From positions 115,876,219-115,940,218 of the forward strand of contig CM056577.1 in NCBI GenBank assembly GCA_029721435.1: 64,000 nt of DNA, read 5' to 3'. The stretch comes from Gymnothorax reevesii. Its lineage: Eukaryota; Chordata; Actinopteri; Anguilliformes; Muraenidae. Positions 34,701-44,886 of the stretch are shown here, in pieces. Position 1 is the stretch's first letter; each line of letters starts with the position of its first letter. The notes under the pieces were generated by a model. The model saw only the letters and a program-made list of their open reading frames with translations. It was not told where the DNA came from and searched no databases. Both the position numbers and the translations under genes were made by a program.

Positions 34701-36942
34701 AAAAGATCATTTGAAATTTGTCATCAGAAGAGACTTAAAAAAAGGAAGCCGCGTGATCAAAGGAAAATCCAAACAAAACTGACAAGCACAGATAACAAGA
34801 AAAGCAGCAGAGTACAGTCCCCGGCACAGTAATGACATCAACCTGAGGTTGACCCAATGTGCTGCTCGTGTTATGTGAGATATTAAAGCAGTACTTACAG
34901 AACAGCACAGAAACTGTACAGCAACACCAACATCAAAGCATAAATGCAAGATCTACCTTGTGCCGCACAATACTGCCAGGACAGCAACTCATTGTAATTC
35001 ACCCCTGCAGGAACTTTCTGCACCAGCTGCAAGCCCCACCTCAATCAGCAGCCTCTGTGTCTCCTCCACCTGGTTGAAGATGCCAGGGACGTCTCTCACA
35101 AAATTCTTCACCGTGTCCAGGTGGTTGAAGGTCACCAGCAGCAGGTCTCGTGGCCGTGGGCACAGCAGGACTTGGTATTTGAAGGCCATGACCATCAGAT
35201 CATAGAGCTTTGAGACAAGAAAAAGAGCCAGGAGAGGCCAAGCAAAGCAGATTTAATGTCCCAAGATGGCTGCCGCTCCGTGATTTTGTGTTCTATCAAC
35301 ACTCAATCGTAAAAAAAAAAAATGGGCCAAGCCCAAAATGGTGAAATATTAAGCTTTTAGAAGTCTTAAAACCAATCAGTGGTCAATTAACTGCATTGTC
35401 ACAGAGAAATGCCACAATTTGAGCGATTCCCCCCAACGTCCAGACCAGTGATTTGTTGTTCAGACTATTAACCCCATATAACCTACGGCCCGATATGTAG
35501 GTCTATCAAATGCAGCCACTGTATTCAAACCTGTGGTACTTCATACCTATTTTAAATTCCAGAAGAGATCCCAGAGTTTCAAGTGATCCAAAATATGTCC
35601 AGATGAAATACACAGAAATGTGTATAAAACGGTGCACTGGATCAATATATTTTCCATTTGATGTAATGCTATGGTCATAAAAACATGGCATTCCGGGTTT
35701 GAATATTTCCTTTACTATAAGTTTGATGTACCAACAGTAAAGCGCTGCAACCTAGCAGATGCAGAACATGTATGTGACATTGTCCTACAATATAAAAAAA
35801 AAAGCTTTTTCAACTTCGAACCTACCTAAAGTGTATATGTCACAGATTTTTTCTTCCTGTTTCTGGTTGTTTGAAATATGCAATAAATGGAAACCTTTTT
35901 AGAAATGACAAAAAAAATACACTTTTCCCTCAATAGCTGCCCTTGACTATAGAATGCCAGACTCATTTTATCAGTGTAATTGATCACAGTCTCAGCACGG
36001 TCCAGCTTTGAGTCATTCCACTTACATTTGCTCGCCAAATCAATGCGGTGCTGGTGCACAAATTTGATCCATTATGCCTTAATATTGGGATCTGAGGGAA
36101 AAACGTGTTGATATGCCTGAACTGTGTTTGTTTGGTGCTCCAGTCACACACAATATCAGCCTCCTTCCTTCACTGCCTTCCTTTTGCTTTCTGACATGTT
36201 TTGTTGAGTCAAATCAACTGACTTCACCAGAGGAAATCCAATGTGACGCACATCCTTGCGACAAATTTTAAGTCAAACTTGCAGTAAAATAGACTGTAAA
36301 AAAAGGGTTCAATTAAATCTTATAAATGTTTTAATGTCAAAATGTTCTTTATACAGGGCTTAACAAATTTATTAGACCACCACCCAATCATGTAAGGTTT
36401 ATGCCACAGCTGCCCTAAATTAACAGCGTTGGTATTTACCTAAATTATTTTTATGTTTCTGTAAGGGTTAATCCACCAGTATGCGCAAGCTTTTTAACAG
36501 AAATTATATTTTTAATGCTAAAATATAATTATAGTTGTTATCCATTAATTTTCAAATTTACCGTTTTACAAAAAAGCAGAAAAAAAATAGTTAAGCACAT
36601 TAATTTTTTTTTTTTATTAAGATGCCAAATAGGTTATTTTTTGCATTCCTGAAGATAAAAATTTGTTTTAGTGGCTGAATGCAAGAATGCCGTTATCAAG
36701 GCCAAAGGAGGCCATACATAATATAGATTTTTTTTTTTTTGCTTTTATGTGTCAATAAGGACTATTTTGTGGTTTCAGGTCATTACTTGCCAAAGAAATA
36801 ACGAAATAATTTTTAGTTTTAAACAAGTTTTTTGAAAATTTCTTAAAAATTCATGTTTTCTCTTTTTTTATGACAGGTGGTCTGATACATTTGTTAAGCA
36901 CTGTACATATCAAAGAGTCAACTACCTGGAAAAAAGTTAGAA

Positions 36943-36986
<44 letters not shown>

Positions 36987-39729
36987 TTTAAGGGAAAACT
37001 TGAGTGAAAAATCTGAGTTCAAGGGGTTTAAAGCCTCATACTAAGCCATTTTGGGCTCGACCCATTTTATTTGCTCAGGAGCGTATGTGTCCTCTGTTGC
37101 AGCAGAATGACAGGCAGAGAGTCTCATTGCTGGTAACAGTAACAGTGTCCCCACACAGGAACACTAAGAGCATCCCCTCTCACCTTGTCCATGCTGGCAG
37201 GATTCAGCCTCATGATAGAGGAGTGGGCCAGGCGCTCGAACAGCGCCCTCAGAGCTTTGTTTGAGTAAACCTCCTGAGGCCTCAGCAGCTCATCCAGAAA
37301 CTTCCTGTTGAACATGGTGGTGATGATGTCATTCATGACTACAGGAAAGGGGGAGATTCCGCATGAAACAGTCAGGGAGATGGAGGCTTTCTCATGGCGT
37401 CGAAACACAGAGGGAAAATGGCAAGGCTGCCAGCAACAAAAACATGATTTGCATAAAAGAACAGCATGCAGTGTGAAACACAAAAGAGGAAGAAAAGCAG
37501 ATACAAATTTGCAGCATTGGCTACCCACAGCCTCATTCCAATACACACAGGCCAAAAACATGAAGCCCATTGCCTGACAAACAGCAGTAGCAGCTTTGAT
37601 GAGGTTTTTTTTTATTGTTATTATTATGTTTCTTCAGGATCTAGAATGTTCTTGAACTTTGTAGTTTTCAGTTACTGGCAGTGATGGTAATATCAGCATG
37701 AGAACATTCTGTCCAGAATATTCTAATCACATATTTGTCATCTTTTAAGGACTCAAAATGAGAAAGGAACTGAACAGTGGCAGAGTCATGGACCACTGTT
37801 GCGTACAGCCCCTGTAAAATATGTAATACTGCAAACTAACAAAGTTTCTGCAGGCTGCTGTGTAGTCAAAAATACACTGGAGTATACAATGTCAGAAACC
37901 ATACGCATCTTTTTACCTAATAAAGGGAACTGTTACCAGCTAGATAGCTACACTGTACAACTAAAAAACAAATAAAATGTGGAGGATCAAATTCCCATGG
38001 CATGGGAGAGTTTGGTATTGTGAAACTGTCCATGATCATATTATAGGAAGAACTACAAAGGATGGGAATCAATTACGTCACTACAGTGGCCTAAACTACA
38101 TCACTAATCAATTACCTCTCTTCCTGTCCTCCACAGTCCAATCAGCTACCATGGTGCAGTTGCAAAAACAATGTATTCATAAAAGACAACACAATATCCA
38201 GTATTGGGGTAATGTATACTGAAGTGACTTTTTACATTAATATTATTACTTGTGTGAGTAACCAAGTCATTTAACAATTTACTATGCAAATTAGGGTAAT
38301 ATTATTACAGATACCACCCTAAGTAATATATTACTCTACCTCTATTAACTTTTTTTTTCCTTGGTCATTAAATAAATTTTGGCACACAGCTAGATGTACA
38401 CCAGGAAAGGTAATACCACAAAGCAGCATTACTCCCTGTTATCAGAGAAACTTAAGATATTGGTTTGTTCTCTGAGAGGAAACAAGCTCCTAAATTTCAT
38501 GAAAGAAAAAAGACAACAACACCGTTGTAAAATGCCGTTTTTGCCCAGGAAATAAGAAATTGTACAGAGCCAGACACTCAAACTAATCTGAAAAAAAAAA
38601 CATTTGGAAAAGGTGCACCAAAAAAATAGGAAAATGAAATCATTGTTCAGTGCACAGTTGCATAAATGTTGGATTACTGAATAAGTCATGATACAAAAAA
38701 AAATAAAAATGATTATGATTATTATTATAAATATGTATGGCTAACGACATTCCTCTCAGAAAAATATTGATCAAACCTATGGTAAGAAGGTTAGCTAGTC
38801 ATTAATGTGCGGTGACTTTGGGGATATTCATCTGCCGTATTTATTCAACACGACAACTTTCTCAGTTCAAATCAGCCCCTTATTCCAAAATAATGCCTGC
38901 TTTGTTAGAGATTGTTCTGTAAAGGTGACGCAAATGTTACTCAAAGTAATGCAACAAATTGCTTGTCATAGAAAGTATTACAATGTGTTTTCATTTTACT
39001 GTAATAAGGATCATATTCGTTCTTGAGTGCAAGTTCCTCAGCACTAACAATCCTGGTGGCTGCCAAAAATGTGAAATGGTACGGCAGGTCACATCATGTT
39101 ACGGTCAACAAGTGACGTACGTATGTGGGCAAAATTCATTCCGTAAAAGCGCATGGAAAATTATGTCCATGTGACATTAGATATACCAGCAACTCCGCAC
39201 AGAAACTAACGCTCACGAACACCCGCGATCTTGACTGACATCCCCACTTTGTGTTAATATATTTCAGCGAAGGTTACCAATTGACCAGGTGGGCACGGTG
39301 AAACCGGCAAACCAAAAATACTGAGAGCTCTAGTCATCGCGATTAGAGTAACTGAAATACAATATCTTTTGAGCCAAACTTTAGTAAAAGCATCCTTCGC
39401 AGCCTCATACTCTTACTAAACATCGATGAACGATTACAAGTAATCACCTGTAACGTTACATCTTCATCACACAGCAAGTTCAACTTTATCCCGAATGATA
39501 GCGCAGCTCTGTAACGTTACGCGTGAAGTAAAACTAACCGAGATGCCTGGCAACGATTTTAATCACGTCGTATGATCAAATTAGCCAGAACGCTGTCTAT
39601 AAATATTTAATATTTACCTTTTTTTGCCTTATCGACGGGTACATTCTGGGCTTGAAGGCGCTGATCCAGGATATACAGCATTTCTCCGCCAAGATTAATA
39701 ACTAGCAATGGTAGCGTCCTCAGTGACAT
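31676..39729 (-). CDS. oscp1: oscp1, organic solute carrier partner 1 (NOR1)
   Basis: OSCP1 (oxidored-nitro domain-containing protein 1) is a conserved eukaryotic protein linked to organic solute uptake and, in later work, to cilia and centrosomal regions; its biochemistry is unsettled. Exons in transcript order: 39618-39729, 37184-37338, 35040-35207, 34267-34347, 34062-34165, 33610-33738, 33435-33504, 32529-32668, 32274-32337, 31676-31795. They join in phase to 1,143 nt, 380 residues plus TGA (human about 380-390). Landmarks: MSLRTLPLLVINLGGEMLYI (1-20), NDIITTMFNRKFLDELL, SNKALRALFERLAHSSIM, MAFKYQVLLCPRPRDLLLV, LIRQTLLLFLQDLHIR, GPVPCGTEVPGLIR, REVKRIRF, EGSFDMFGDR, PVETHLS, APNPLAKEELNLLSRLMG, DELSYEVVNI, QQSNEELARIMGEF. 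It has no signal peptide or evident transmembrane segment. The next gene, smim13, is divergent. Confidence 0.95.
32274..32337 (-). CDS. oscp1: oscp1 coding exon 9
   Basis: Acceptor CTCTGCAG. Encodes EAFLSRPDELSYEVVNIHAI followed by Q. Donor GTAGGA. Confidence 0.92.
32529..32668 (-). CDS. oscp1: oscp1 coding exon 8
   Basis: Acceptor TCACCAG. Encodes TNLAPNPLAKEELNLLSR, LMGHLDIQ, GFRFRVNLFSTDEEE. Donor GTGAGT. Confidence 0.93.
32848..33388. mobile_element. Tc1-derived deletion element
   Basis: Ends CAATGCTTCGCATAAGTTTTAGG and, inverted, CACTGTGCAAAAGTTTTAGG, near TA. The inside reads in reverse as scraps of a Tc1 transposase region (GATGTTGAGATCAGGGCTCT). About 540 bp, no open frame. It lies in oscp1 intron 7. 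Confidence 0.65.
33435..33504 (-). CDS. oscp1: oscp1 coding exon 7
   Basis: Acceptor TTTGTAG. The first base completes Met, then YCVSRPVETHLSAKSKRSAQ and QAE. Donor GTAGAA. Confidence 0.9.
33610..33738 (-). CDS. oscp1: oscp1 coding exon 6
   Basis: Acceptor GTCCCAG. Encodes VFGAGGREVKRIRFPAVG, REGSFDMFGDR and TLGTN. The donor is GTACGT inside the ATGTACGTG word; choosing the later GTG would put a stop in the next exon, so this site is preferred. Confidence 0.9.
34062..34165 (-). CDS. oscp1: oscp1 coding exon 5
   Basis: Acceptor TTCTCAG. Encodes VSLFLKDKVQNSNGRF, ALPAAGPVPCGTEVPGLI plus two bases. Donor GTACTC. Confidence 0.92.
34267..34347 (-). CDS. oscp1: oscp1 coding exon 4
   Basis: Acceptor TCCACAG. 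27 codons, IYMPLLAGELQLIRQ and TLLLFLQDLHIR. Donor GTGAGA. Confidence 0.92.
34417..34690. repeat. Dispersed repeat with CCCAAAGGGGGAGGGG start
   Basis: CTCATTAAATTTTGGACC and TATGGTCAAGGTCGCC, bounded by CCACCCAAAGGGGGAGGGGTG and a GGCAGGATATGCTGTGCCTG end, are typical wording of a non-coding repeat spread through fish genomes. It lies in oscp1 intron 3. Confidence 0.4.
35040..35207 (-). CDS. oscp1: oscp1 coding exon 3
   Basis: Acceptor CTCAAAG. Encodes LYDLMVMAFKYQVLLCPRPR, DLLLVTFNHLDTVKNFVRD and a coiled Q/E-rich stretch ending LLIE. Donor GTGGGG. Confidence 0.93.
36354..36903. mobile_element. 550-bp miniature Tc1-type element
   Basis: TA flanks (36352-36353, 36904-36905). Ends CAGGGCTTAACAAATTTATT and, inverted, CAGTGCTTAACAAATGTATC, with AGACCACC continuing in both. 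AT-rich and non-coding, so dependent on a transposase made elsewhere. Confidence 0.85.
36945..36985. repeat. (AT)n microsatellite
   Basis: About 20 uninterrupted AT units, some 40 bp beyond the miniature element at 36354-36903. Confidence 0.95.
37184..37338 (-). CDS. oscp1: oscp1 coding exon 2
   Basis: Acceptor CCTGTAG. Encodes VMNDIITTMFNRKFLDELL, RPQEVYSNKALRALFERL and AHSSIMRLNPASMDK. Donor GTGAGA, phase 0. Confidence 0.93.
37339..39617 (-). other. oscp1 intron 1
   Basis: AT-rich DNA without recognised exons or transposon ends. Confidence 0.5.
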
Positions 39730-39900
39730 CTTCACCGTCCACTGTGTATAAGAAACCAATCAACTACAGCGCAGATACGGATCACTTTACATTTACTAAA
39801 GGCCAATAACAAACAAGCAAGCTAACTGTCCGACTGTAGTAGATGGCTAACAAACTAGCTAAAGCGTCTCGTTACTAGGTCACATTAACAACCAATCAGA
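39400..39900 (-). promoter_or_regulatory. oscp1 upstream region
   Basis: CpG dinucleotides increase around exon 1 (GTAACGTTACGCG near 39512, CGCAGATACGG near 39770). No TATA box was seen. Start site unknown. Confidence 0.4.
39618..39729 (-). CDS. oscp1: oscp1 coding exon 1
   Basis: ATG at 39729, residues 1-37 plus one base. The MSLRTLPLLVINLGGEMLYI start matches the family exactly at the N terminus, fixing the start. Donor GTAAAT. Confidence 0.93.
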
Positions 39901-41145
39901 AAGACGGATGATTACTAGGCCATTTACCTAACCAATTATTAGCTAGCTGGTTGCTACGCACCTATAACGACCATTAACGATACTGTTTAATCAAGTTAAC
40001 CCAAACAATCGATGAGTCAACTGTAAGCCTGCCCACACATTATGATAACTTCACTGTAAATAATTATTAGAAAAACAGATGCATGCATAAAAGAGAAATG
40101 TTTTATATTACTTTGGGATATCAAGCATTATTCTGATCTTTTTCAGATCTTTCACCGTTCATATGTTGCTTATTGTTTCAACGGCTGGATTTTAACGTTA
40201 ATTAGATTTGGGGGTTTAAAATATAATTTGAATGAATTAAACGACGAATTTTGGGGGCGATAATTTAGCTTTATGAATAAAAATATTAATATAAATAAAA
40301 ATATGCGCACAGCCAACTAAATTACAGCAGAATAATTCCAAATGAGACAGTACCTTTGAATACAATACATAAGTAATGTGTTTCTTTCGATTTAGGGGGC
40401 ATAGGAACAGACAGGTACATTATTCAGACTTAATTCGTGGGCTCTTTTGTCAAGTGTTGTAGTTATTTTGTCCACCTGGAGAATTTTCCTCTGTGAGGCA
40501 CGGTAAAATGAAAGCATTGTTATATTTTTAGTGTAAGAGGAGAGCAGGAGGGCACCCGCAACAAAAGCTGTTGGTCCGGCACAATGTTCTTGAGTCAGAA
40601 TAACAATTCTTTGGATTATGCATTGGTTACATTTCTGAACCAGGGAAGTAGGGGAATAAAGCTGTATTTAATGTAGAGCTGACTGTAATTTTGTAGTTGT
40701 TCTCTGTCATCTAATTTGTGACCAACAGGTCAGTTTCAATTACAGCGAAAAATGTTTCCAGAACTCCAGAAATGCAATAGACAGACAAAACAAACAAATA
40801 AATATGTATAATTTAGGCCAATAGCCTATTAATTTCAATTAATTGCACAACATAACAAATTTAGACTTTTTTTTTGTTCCTGTTATTTCCCTATTGCTTA
40901 TACTTAAAGTATATGGAAAAGACCTATTTTCCTCCTCAAACTTTGGTTTTGTGACCTGGGTAGTGAAATTTTCAAATGTATCCATTTTCCAGAGCATTAA
41001 AGGTAGATTCAGCAGTGACTTGCGAATAGAAAATTTTTTGGAGCTTACAAGAATCTTCAAGAACTTTCTAGAATGCAGTAATTTTCCAGGATTTTGTAGA
41101 GTTTCCGAGAATTTCAAGAACCTTTTAAAATTTTCTAGACCTTTC
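39901..41145. other. oscp1-smim13 divergent gap, first part
   Basis: AT-rich DNA, no exon recognised. A stretch from 41020 to 41130 repeats TTTTC-AGA-type words in a degenerate manner. Confidence 0.3.
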
Positions 41146-41147
41146 CA

Positions 41148-41755
41148 TAGTAATACGTATGTTCAGGCAACTATTCTCTCTAGAATAGATTATGGAGATT
41201 TATATGCTCTCCGCTCCCTCCTTGCTGAAGTCACTTGACGCAGTATACCACACTGCTTTAAGGTTCATAACTGGAGATGGCTTCCAAATGCATCACTGTA
41301 GTCTTTATTTCAAGGTCGGTTGGTCTTCATGGGCCATGAGAAGGGAGCAGCACTGTTGCCTTTTTATAAACAAGGCATTGTTAGGTAAGCTGCCAGGATA
41401 TTTGAACAGTTTGCTTAACTTGAGAAAGGGAAAATATGGTCTGCACAGTCTTGACTTTTTGGTTTTAGATGTCCCAAGGTACATATTGAACTGGGTAAAA
41501 CTGCTTTTATGTATTATGCTCCACAGAGATGGAATAGGCTTCAACAGTTTTTAAAGTTGGAAAATCTTATTTCAATTGATTGTTTTAAATGTCTTTTATT
41601 GGCTGCCACAAAGCCGGAATGTACATGTGCAATGTAGTCATTGTTATTGTTCTTGGTTGTTTGCTGTTGTTCGCAACTGGGCTGCGATGCAAAAGAGAGC
41701 TTGCTCTCAATCAGACTCCCAGTATAAATAAATAAATAAATAAATAAATATACAG
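41148..41755 (+). mobile_element. LINE 3' end (reverse transcriptase tail)
   Basis: Across two frames it encodes TILSRIDYGDLYA, LLKSLDAVYHTALRFITGDGF, HHCSLYFKVGW and INKALLGKLPGYLNSLL, the typical C-terminal region after the polymerase domain of fish LINEs of the jockey/L2 group. It ends in a run of AAAT units (41729-41752). 5'-truncated and frameshifted. Confidence 0.8.
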
Positions 41756-41799
41756 CTGCTCATCACTCACCACCTCAGTTTAGTTCTAGCTGCCTAAGT

Positions 41800-42725
41800 G
41801 AACACAGAGACATGTCTGAATTTTTCAGAGATGGCATCAAGAAGCTGGAAGCATTCTCCAGATACACTGTGCAATGCATGTGTCAATTTATCAAAACAAG
41901 AAAAATAAAGTTCTCTGAGCAGCATCTGCTAAAATGCTTGGCAAATATCGCAAAATGTAAAGTTGTACATGTAGGTAATAAAACATCAGACAGGATTACT
42001 TCATGGGAGGTTTAAAACTGGAATGTGCTCCACATGAAAAAGTTCTGGGAGTGATTGTTGACCAAACCCTCACAGGTTCTAGCCTTTGCACTGCAGCAGT
42101 TAAAAAAGCCAATCATATGCTGGGATACATTGCCAAAAGTATTAAAAACAAATCCAAGGAGTTCATACTTCTCTTGTACAACACATTCGTCAGACGACAT
42201 CTGGAGTATTGTGGACAGTTCTGGGGACCATACTTTAAGAAAGATATAGAGGCTCTAGAAAAAGTCCACAGAAGAGCCACTAAGCTAATTCCAGGTATAA
42301 ATGATGAAAGCTATGAGAAGAGGCTGAAGATCCTTAATCTCTATAGTCTCAGGAAAAGGAGACTCAGGGGTGATCTGATTGAGGTCTTTAAATATGTCAA
42401 AGGGATTAACAAAGTGAATTATGCAGAATTCCTTCAGCCAAGTTTTGTTAGTAGGACTCTGGGTCACAAATGGAAGTTGACCTAGGGTAAATTTAGAACA
42501 GATATAAGGAAATATTTTTTCACCCAAAGAGTAATTTCGATGTGGAATAGCTTGCTTGACCATATTGTTGAGGCAAAGACCTTGGGAATTTTCAAGAGCA
42601 GGCTTGACTTAAAGCTAGATACCATTATCTGAGGTGATATATTCACAATAGAATGAAGAAACTGGCGAGCCTTGTTGGGCTGAATGGCCTGTTCCTGCCA
42701 CTCAAGTTATGTTTTGTCAAAATGT
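41800..42725 (+). mobile_element. CR1/Rex1-like LINE 3' fragment
   Basis: Encodes VLGVIVDQTLTGSSLCTAAV, KKANHMLGYIAKS, YNTFVRRHLEYCGQFWGPY and LEKVHRRATKLIPGINDESY, the CR1/Rex1-type end of a reverse transcriptase. A 3' region ending with TTGGGCTGAATGGCCTGTTC follows. One stop at 42483 breaks the frame (LGHKWKLT). Another copy lies inverted around 51.2-56.2 kb. Confidence 0.8.
42003..42485 (+). pseudogene. LINE reverse transcriptase remnant
   Basis: 160 residues, an open part of the CR1/Rex1-like protein, from GGLKLECAPHEKVLGV to SFVSRTLGHKWKLT. The polymerase active-site YXDD lies upstream in such proteins and is missing. Not a host gene. Confidence 0.8.
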
Positions 42726-42729
42726 ATGA

Positions 42730-43685
42730 AGCTTACAAGGTATATTTTGGCATGCCTGTCAGGGACCAACGCAAACTCTGGGCACCTCATTTTACTGTGA
42801 TGAACTGCAAATAAACCCTAGAGTAACACAGATAATTTCTACCTGCTTGAATGGGAAGGTTTGATATTATACAAATTTAATAAAATTTGATTTTATTTTG
42901 TTTTATTCTGACCTTATGTAAATAAAAATGTGCACATTTGCCCGTTTTTACGTAGAAAATAGGCAAATTCTTAAATGTCATTATCCAGGTCCCAAAAGCA
43001 AAGTTTTAATGGAATATTGGGCATTGTCTATTCTTAACAACATAAGCAATAAAGAAATAACATGCACTATCCAGGAACCAAATTTGTGTCACATAGTGTT
43101 ATTTAAGCAGTCAAAATATATTATTTTCAGTTGACTATCTATGTTGTCTGTAACCATGTTCCCTTTTTGTTGTGGTGTCTCTTATTTGTCCTGGAAACAT
43201 TTTGATTCAGTTGATTGACAGATGTAATTAATTTAGTAAAAATAGCATGAGAGTTTGCTCAGATGATACGCCATGATACGGCGTTACATTTTTGTAACTG
43301 ACCGATCTCTTTTCTGCCCTGAGTTCACTTTGGCCCTGCAGTCCTACTTTCAATCTCTGGCTATGTGGTTGGACTTAATTTCAGTAAATACTCAAGTATT
43401 CATTAATCCTTGATTTCCCAGGAGTATTATAAATGACCCTTAGGGGCCAGTCATGTGTTCCAACCATCAACAACAAACGTGACGCTTTCTAAACTTTCTG
43501 CAATATGAAACTGCTCCAGGAATTTATTCATTGTTCTTTAGAACAATTAAAGTTGTACCATCACCTCGGTGATTAATGATCAAATGTTTTCAGGTAACAG
43601 ATTAGTTTGCTGACCAGCTCAGAGAGGCCAGTCTGTTTAGGTAATTATTTCCATTGACTTTCTGAGCCCTGAACTCTGTGATTTC
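42730..43685. other. Unassigned intergenic DNA
   Basis: AT-rich; nothing recognised between the LINE fragment and the purine-rich tract. Confidence 0.3.
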
Positions 43686-43689
43686 ATCA

Positions 43690-44100
43690 TAAAGTTCAGA
43701 GACCAAAAGGGAAAAGGGAAGCAGGTGGAGTAGGGCAGGGTGGTGATGGAAAAGAGGTACGGCTGTAGAGTAGAGAGATGGGGGGGATGGTCAAGAGGTT
43801 ATAGATGGCGGGGGAAAGACAGACTGGAAATTGAGAAAAATAAGGGCAATATCTAGATAGGGATGGTCATGAGGCTAAAGAGGGAGGTGGGAGAGGGTAT
43901 GGTAGACTGATTACTGACGATGGGGGAGTAGAGGGGGTGGACATGGAGGGAAAGGTGGAGAGGTACCAAGAGAGGGAGTGGGCACAGTAGACATAAAGGT
44001 GATGGCAGTGCAATTACAGACAGAGGGCTAGTTGGTCAAGGTGGATATGGAGAAGACGGTTGCATGGTTAAAGACGGAGCTGAAGCAGGACAAAATGTAT
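43690..44100. repeat. Purine-rich degenerate repeat tract
   Basis: The plus strand is dominated by G and A, with recurring GGTGGAG, GAGAGG, GGGGG and GATGGTCA words (for example GGTCAAGAGG near 43789 and GGTCATGAGG near 43864). It is an imperfect minisatellite that could form triplex DNA. Confidence 0.6.
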
Positions 44101-44299
44101 TTCTTATATTCACATTGGCTGTGAGGATACTACAGTGTATTAGACACAGTGGCTCATGTATTGTTGCGATATTGCCAGAGATAAAGAGGGGCAAAAAGTG
44201 ATATATCAAATTCTGGCTGACGATGATATAACTTATTCTTAGATAATAATCCTGTCACAAACAGACCGGCGTCATGAAGATCAGACTTGTCATTTCAGT

Positions 44300-44810
44300 C
44301 TGATGCGGAATTGCACGAGATCGTACTTCAGCCTGTCACGTGGAGGGAGTATAAATTCTGATATCCAGTAGGTGGCAGTGACGTGCTTCACAATGTCTAA
44401 TCTCACTGAAGTAAAAAAGAAGAAGAATTCGGTTCCCGTGGCAAAGCCGTCTTTTTGATTGTGTGTTTTTGGCAGAAATGCAGCCTTGAAACGAGATGAA
44501 AGATCTGTAGACTCCCAGATGACACGTGCATCTGTAACACGTCCCGCTGTTTTGGCTGTGGTAATACAGCCGTCGTCAAATTTGTTGCGTGGGAGCAGCG
44601 GGCTGGAGTTTGTTTTTCTGTCCTGGCTAGCTGGCGGAGTCAGTAGCTAGCGGCTTGTGTCGGCGAAGGTGCATTTTTGAGTCTACGTTTAAGTACCAGC
44701 TTCTAGATTGACCTGTGCGCTTATTGTCAAACTGTTCAATGGGCAATCAGCTGAAGACCAAAGGGAGTCGGTAACTTTAGCACCATTCGCTGGCATAAAA
44801 AAACATCAAT
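44300..44810 (+). promoter_or_regulatory. smim13 upstream region and leader
   Basis: More CpG than the surroundings (for example CACGTCCCGC-type words near 44536 and GGCTTGTGTCGGCG near 44651). The open frame at 44459-44650 does not resemble a known protein and is more likely leader. Start site not determined. Confidence 0.4.
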
Positions 44811-44886
44811 ATGTGGCAAAGCGTTGGACTCACGGTGTTGGTCATCGTGGCGACCCTGGTCTGCGTTTTTCTCTTCATGTTGTTTG
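44811..44886 (+). CDS. smim13: smim13 coding exon 1
   Basis: ATG at 44811, 25 codons plus one base, encoding the membrane helix. Donor GTAAGT. The start is fixed by the MW.SVGLT family N terminus. Confidence 0.92.

Larger units (their letters stand above)
35208..37183 (-). other. oscp1 intron 2
   Basis: Holds the miniature element at 36354-36903 and an (AT)n run. No other coding exon was seen. Confidence 0.6.

Noticed and set aside
40839..41238. Overlapping frames on both strands
   Set aside because: They cover a degenerate TTTTC/AGA-type repeat region next to a LINE and show no domain.
44459..44650. A 63-codon frame before smim13
   Set aside because: No known similarity; the MW.SVGLT start downstream defines the gene, so this is leader sequence.
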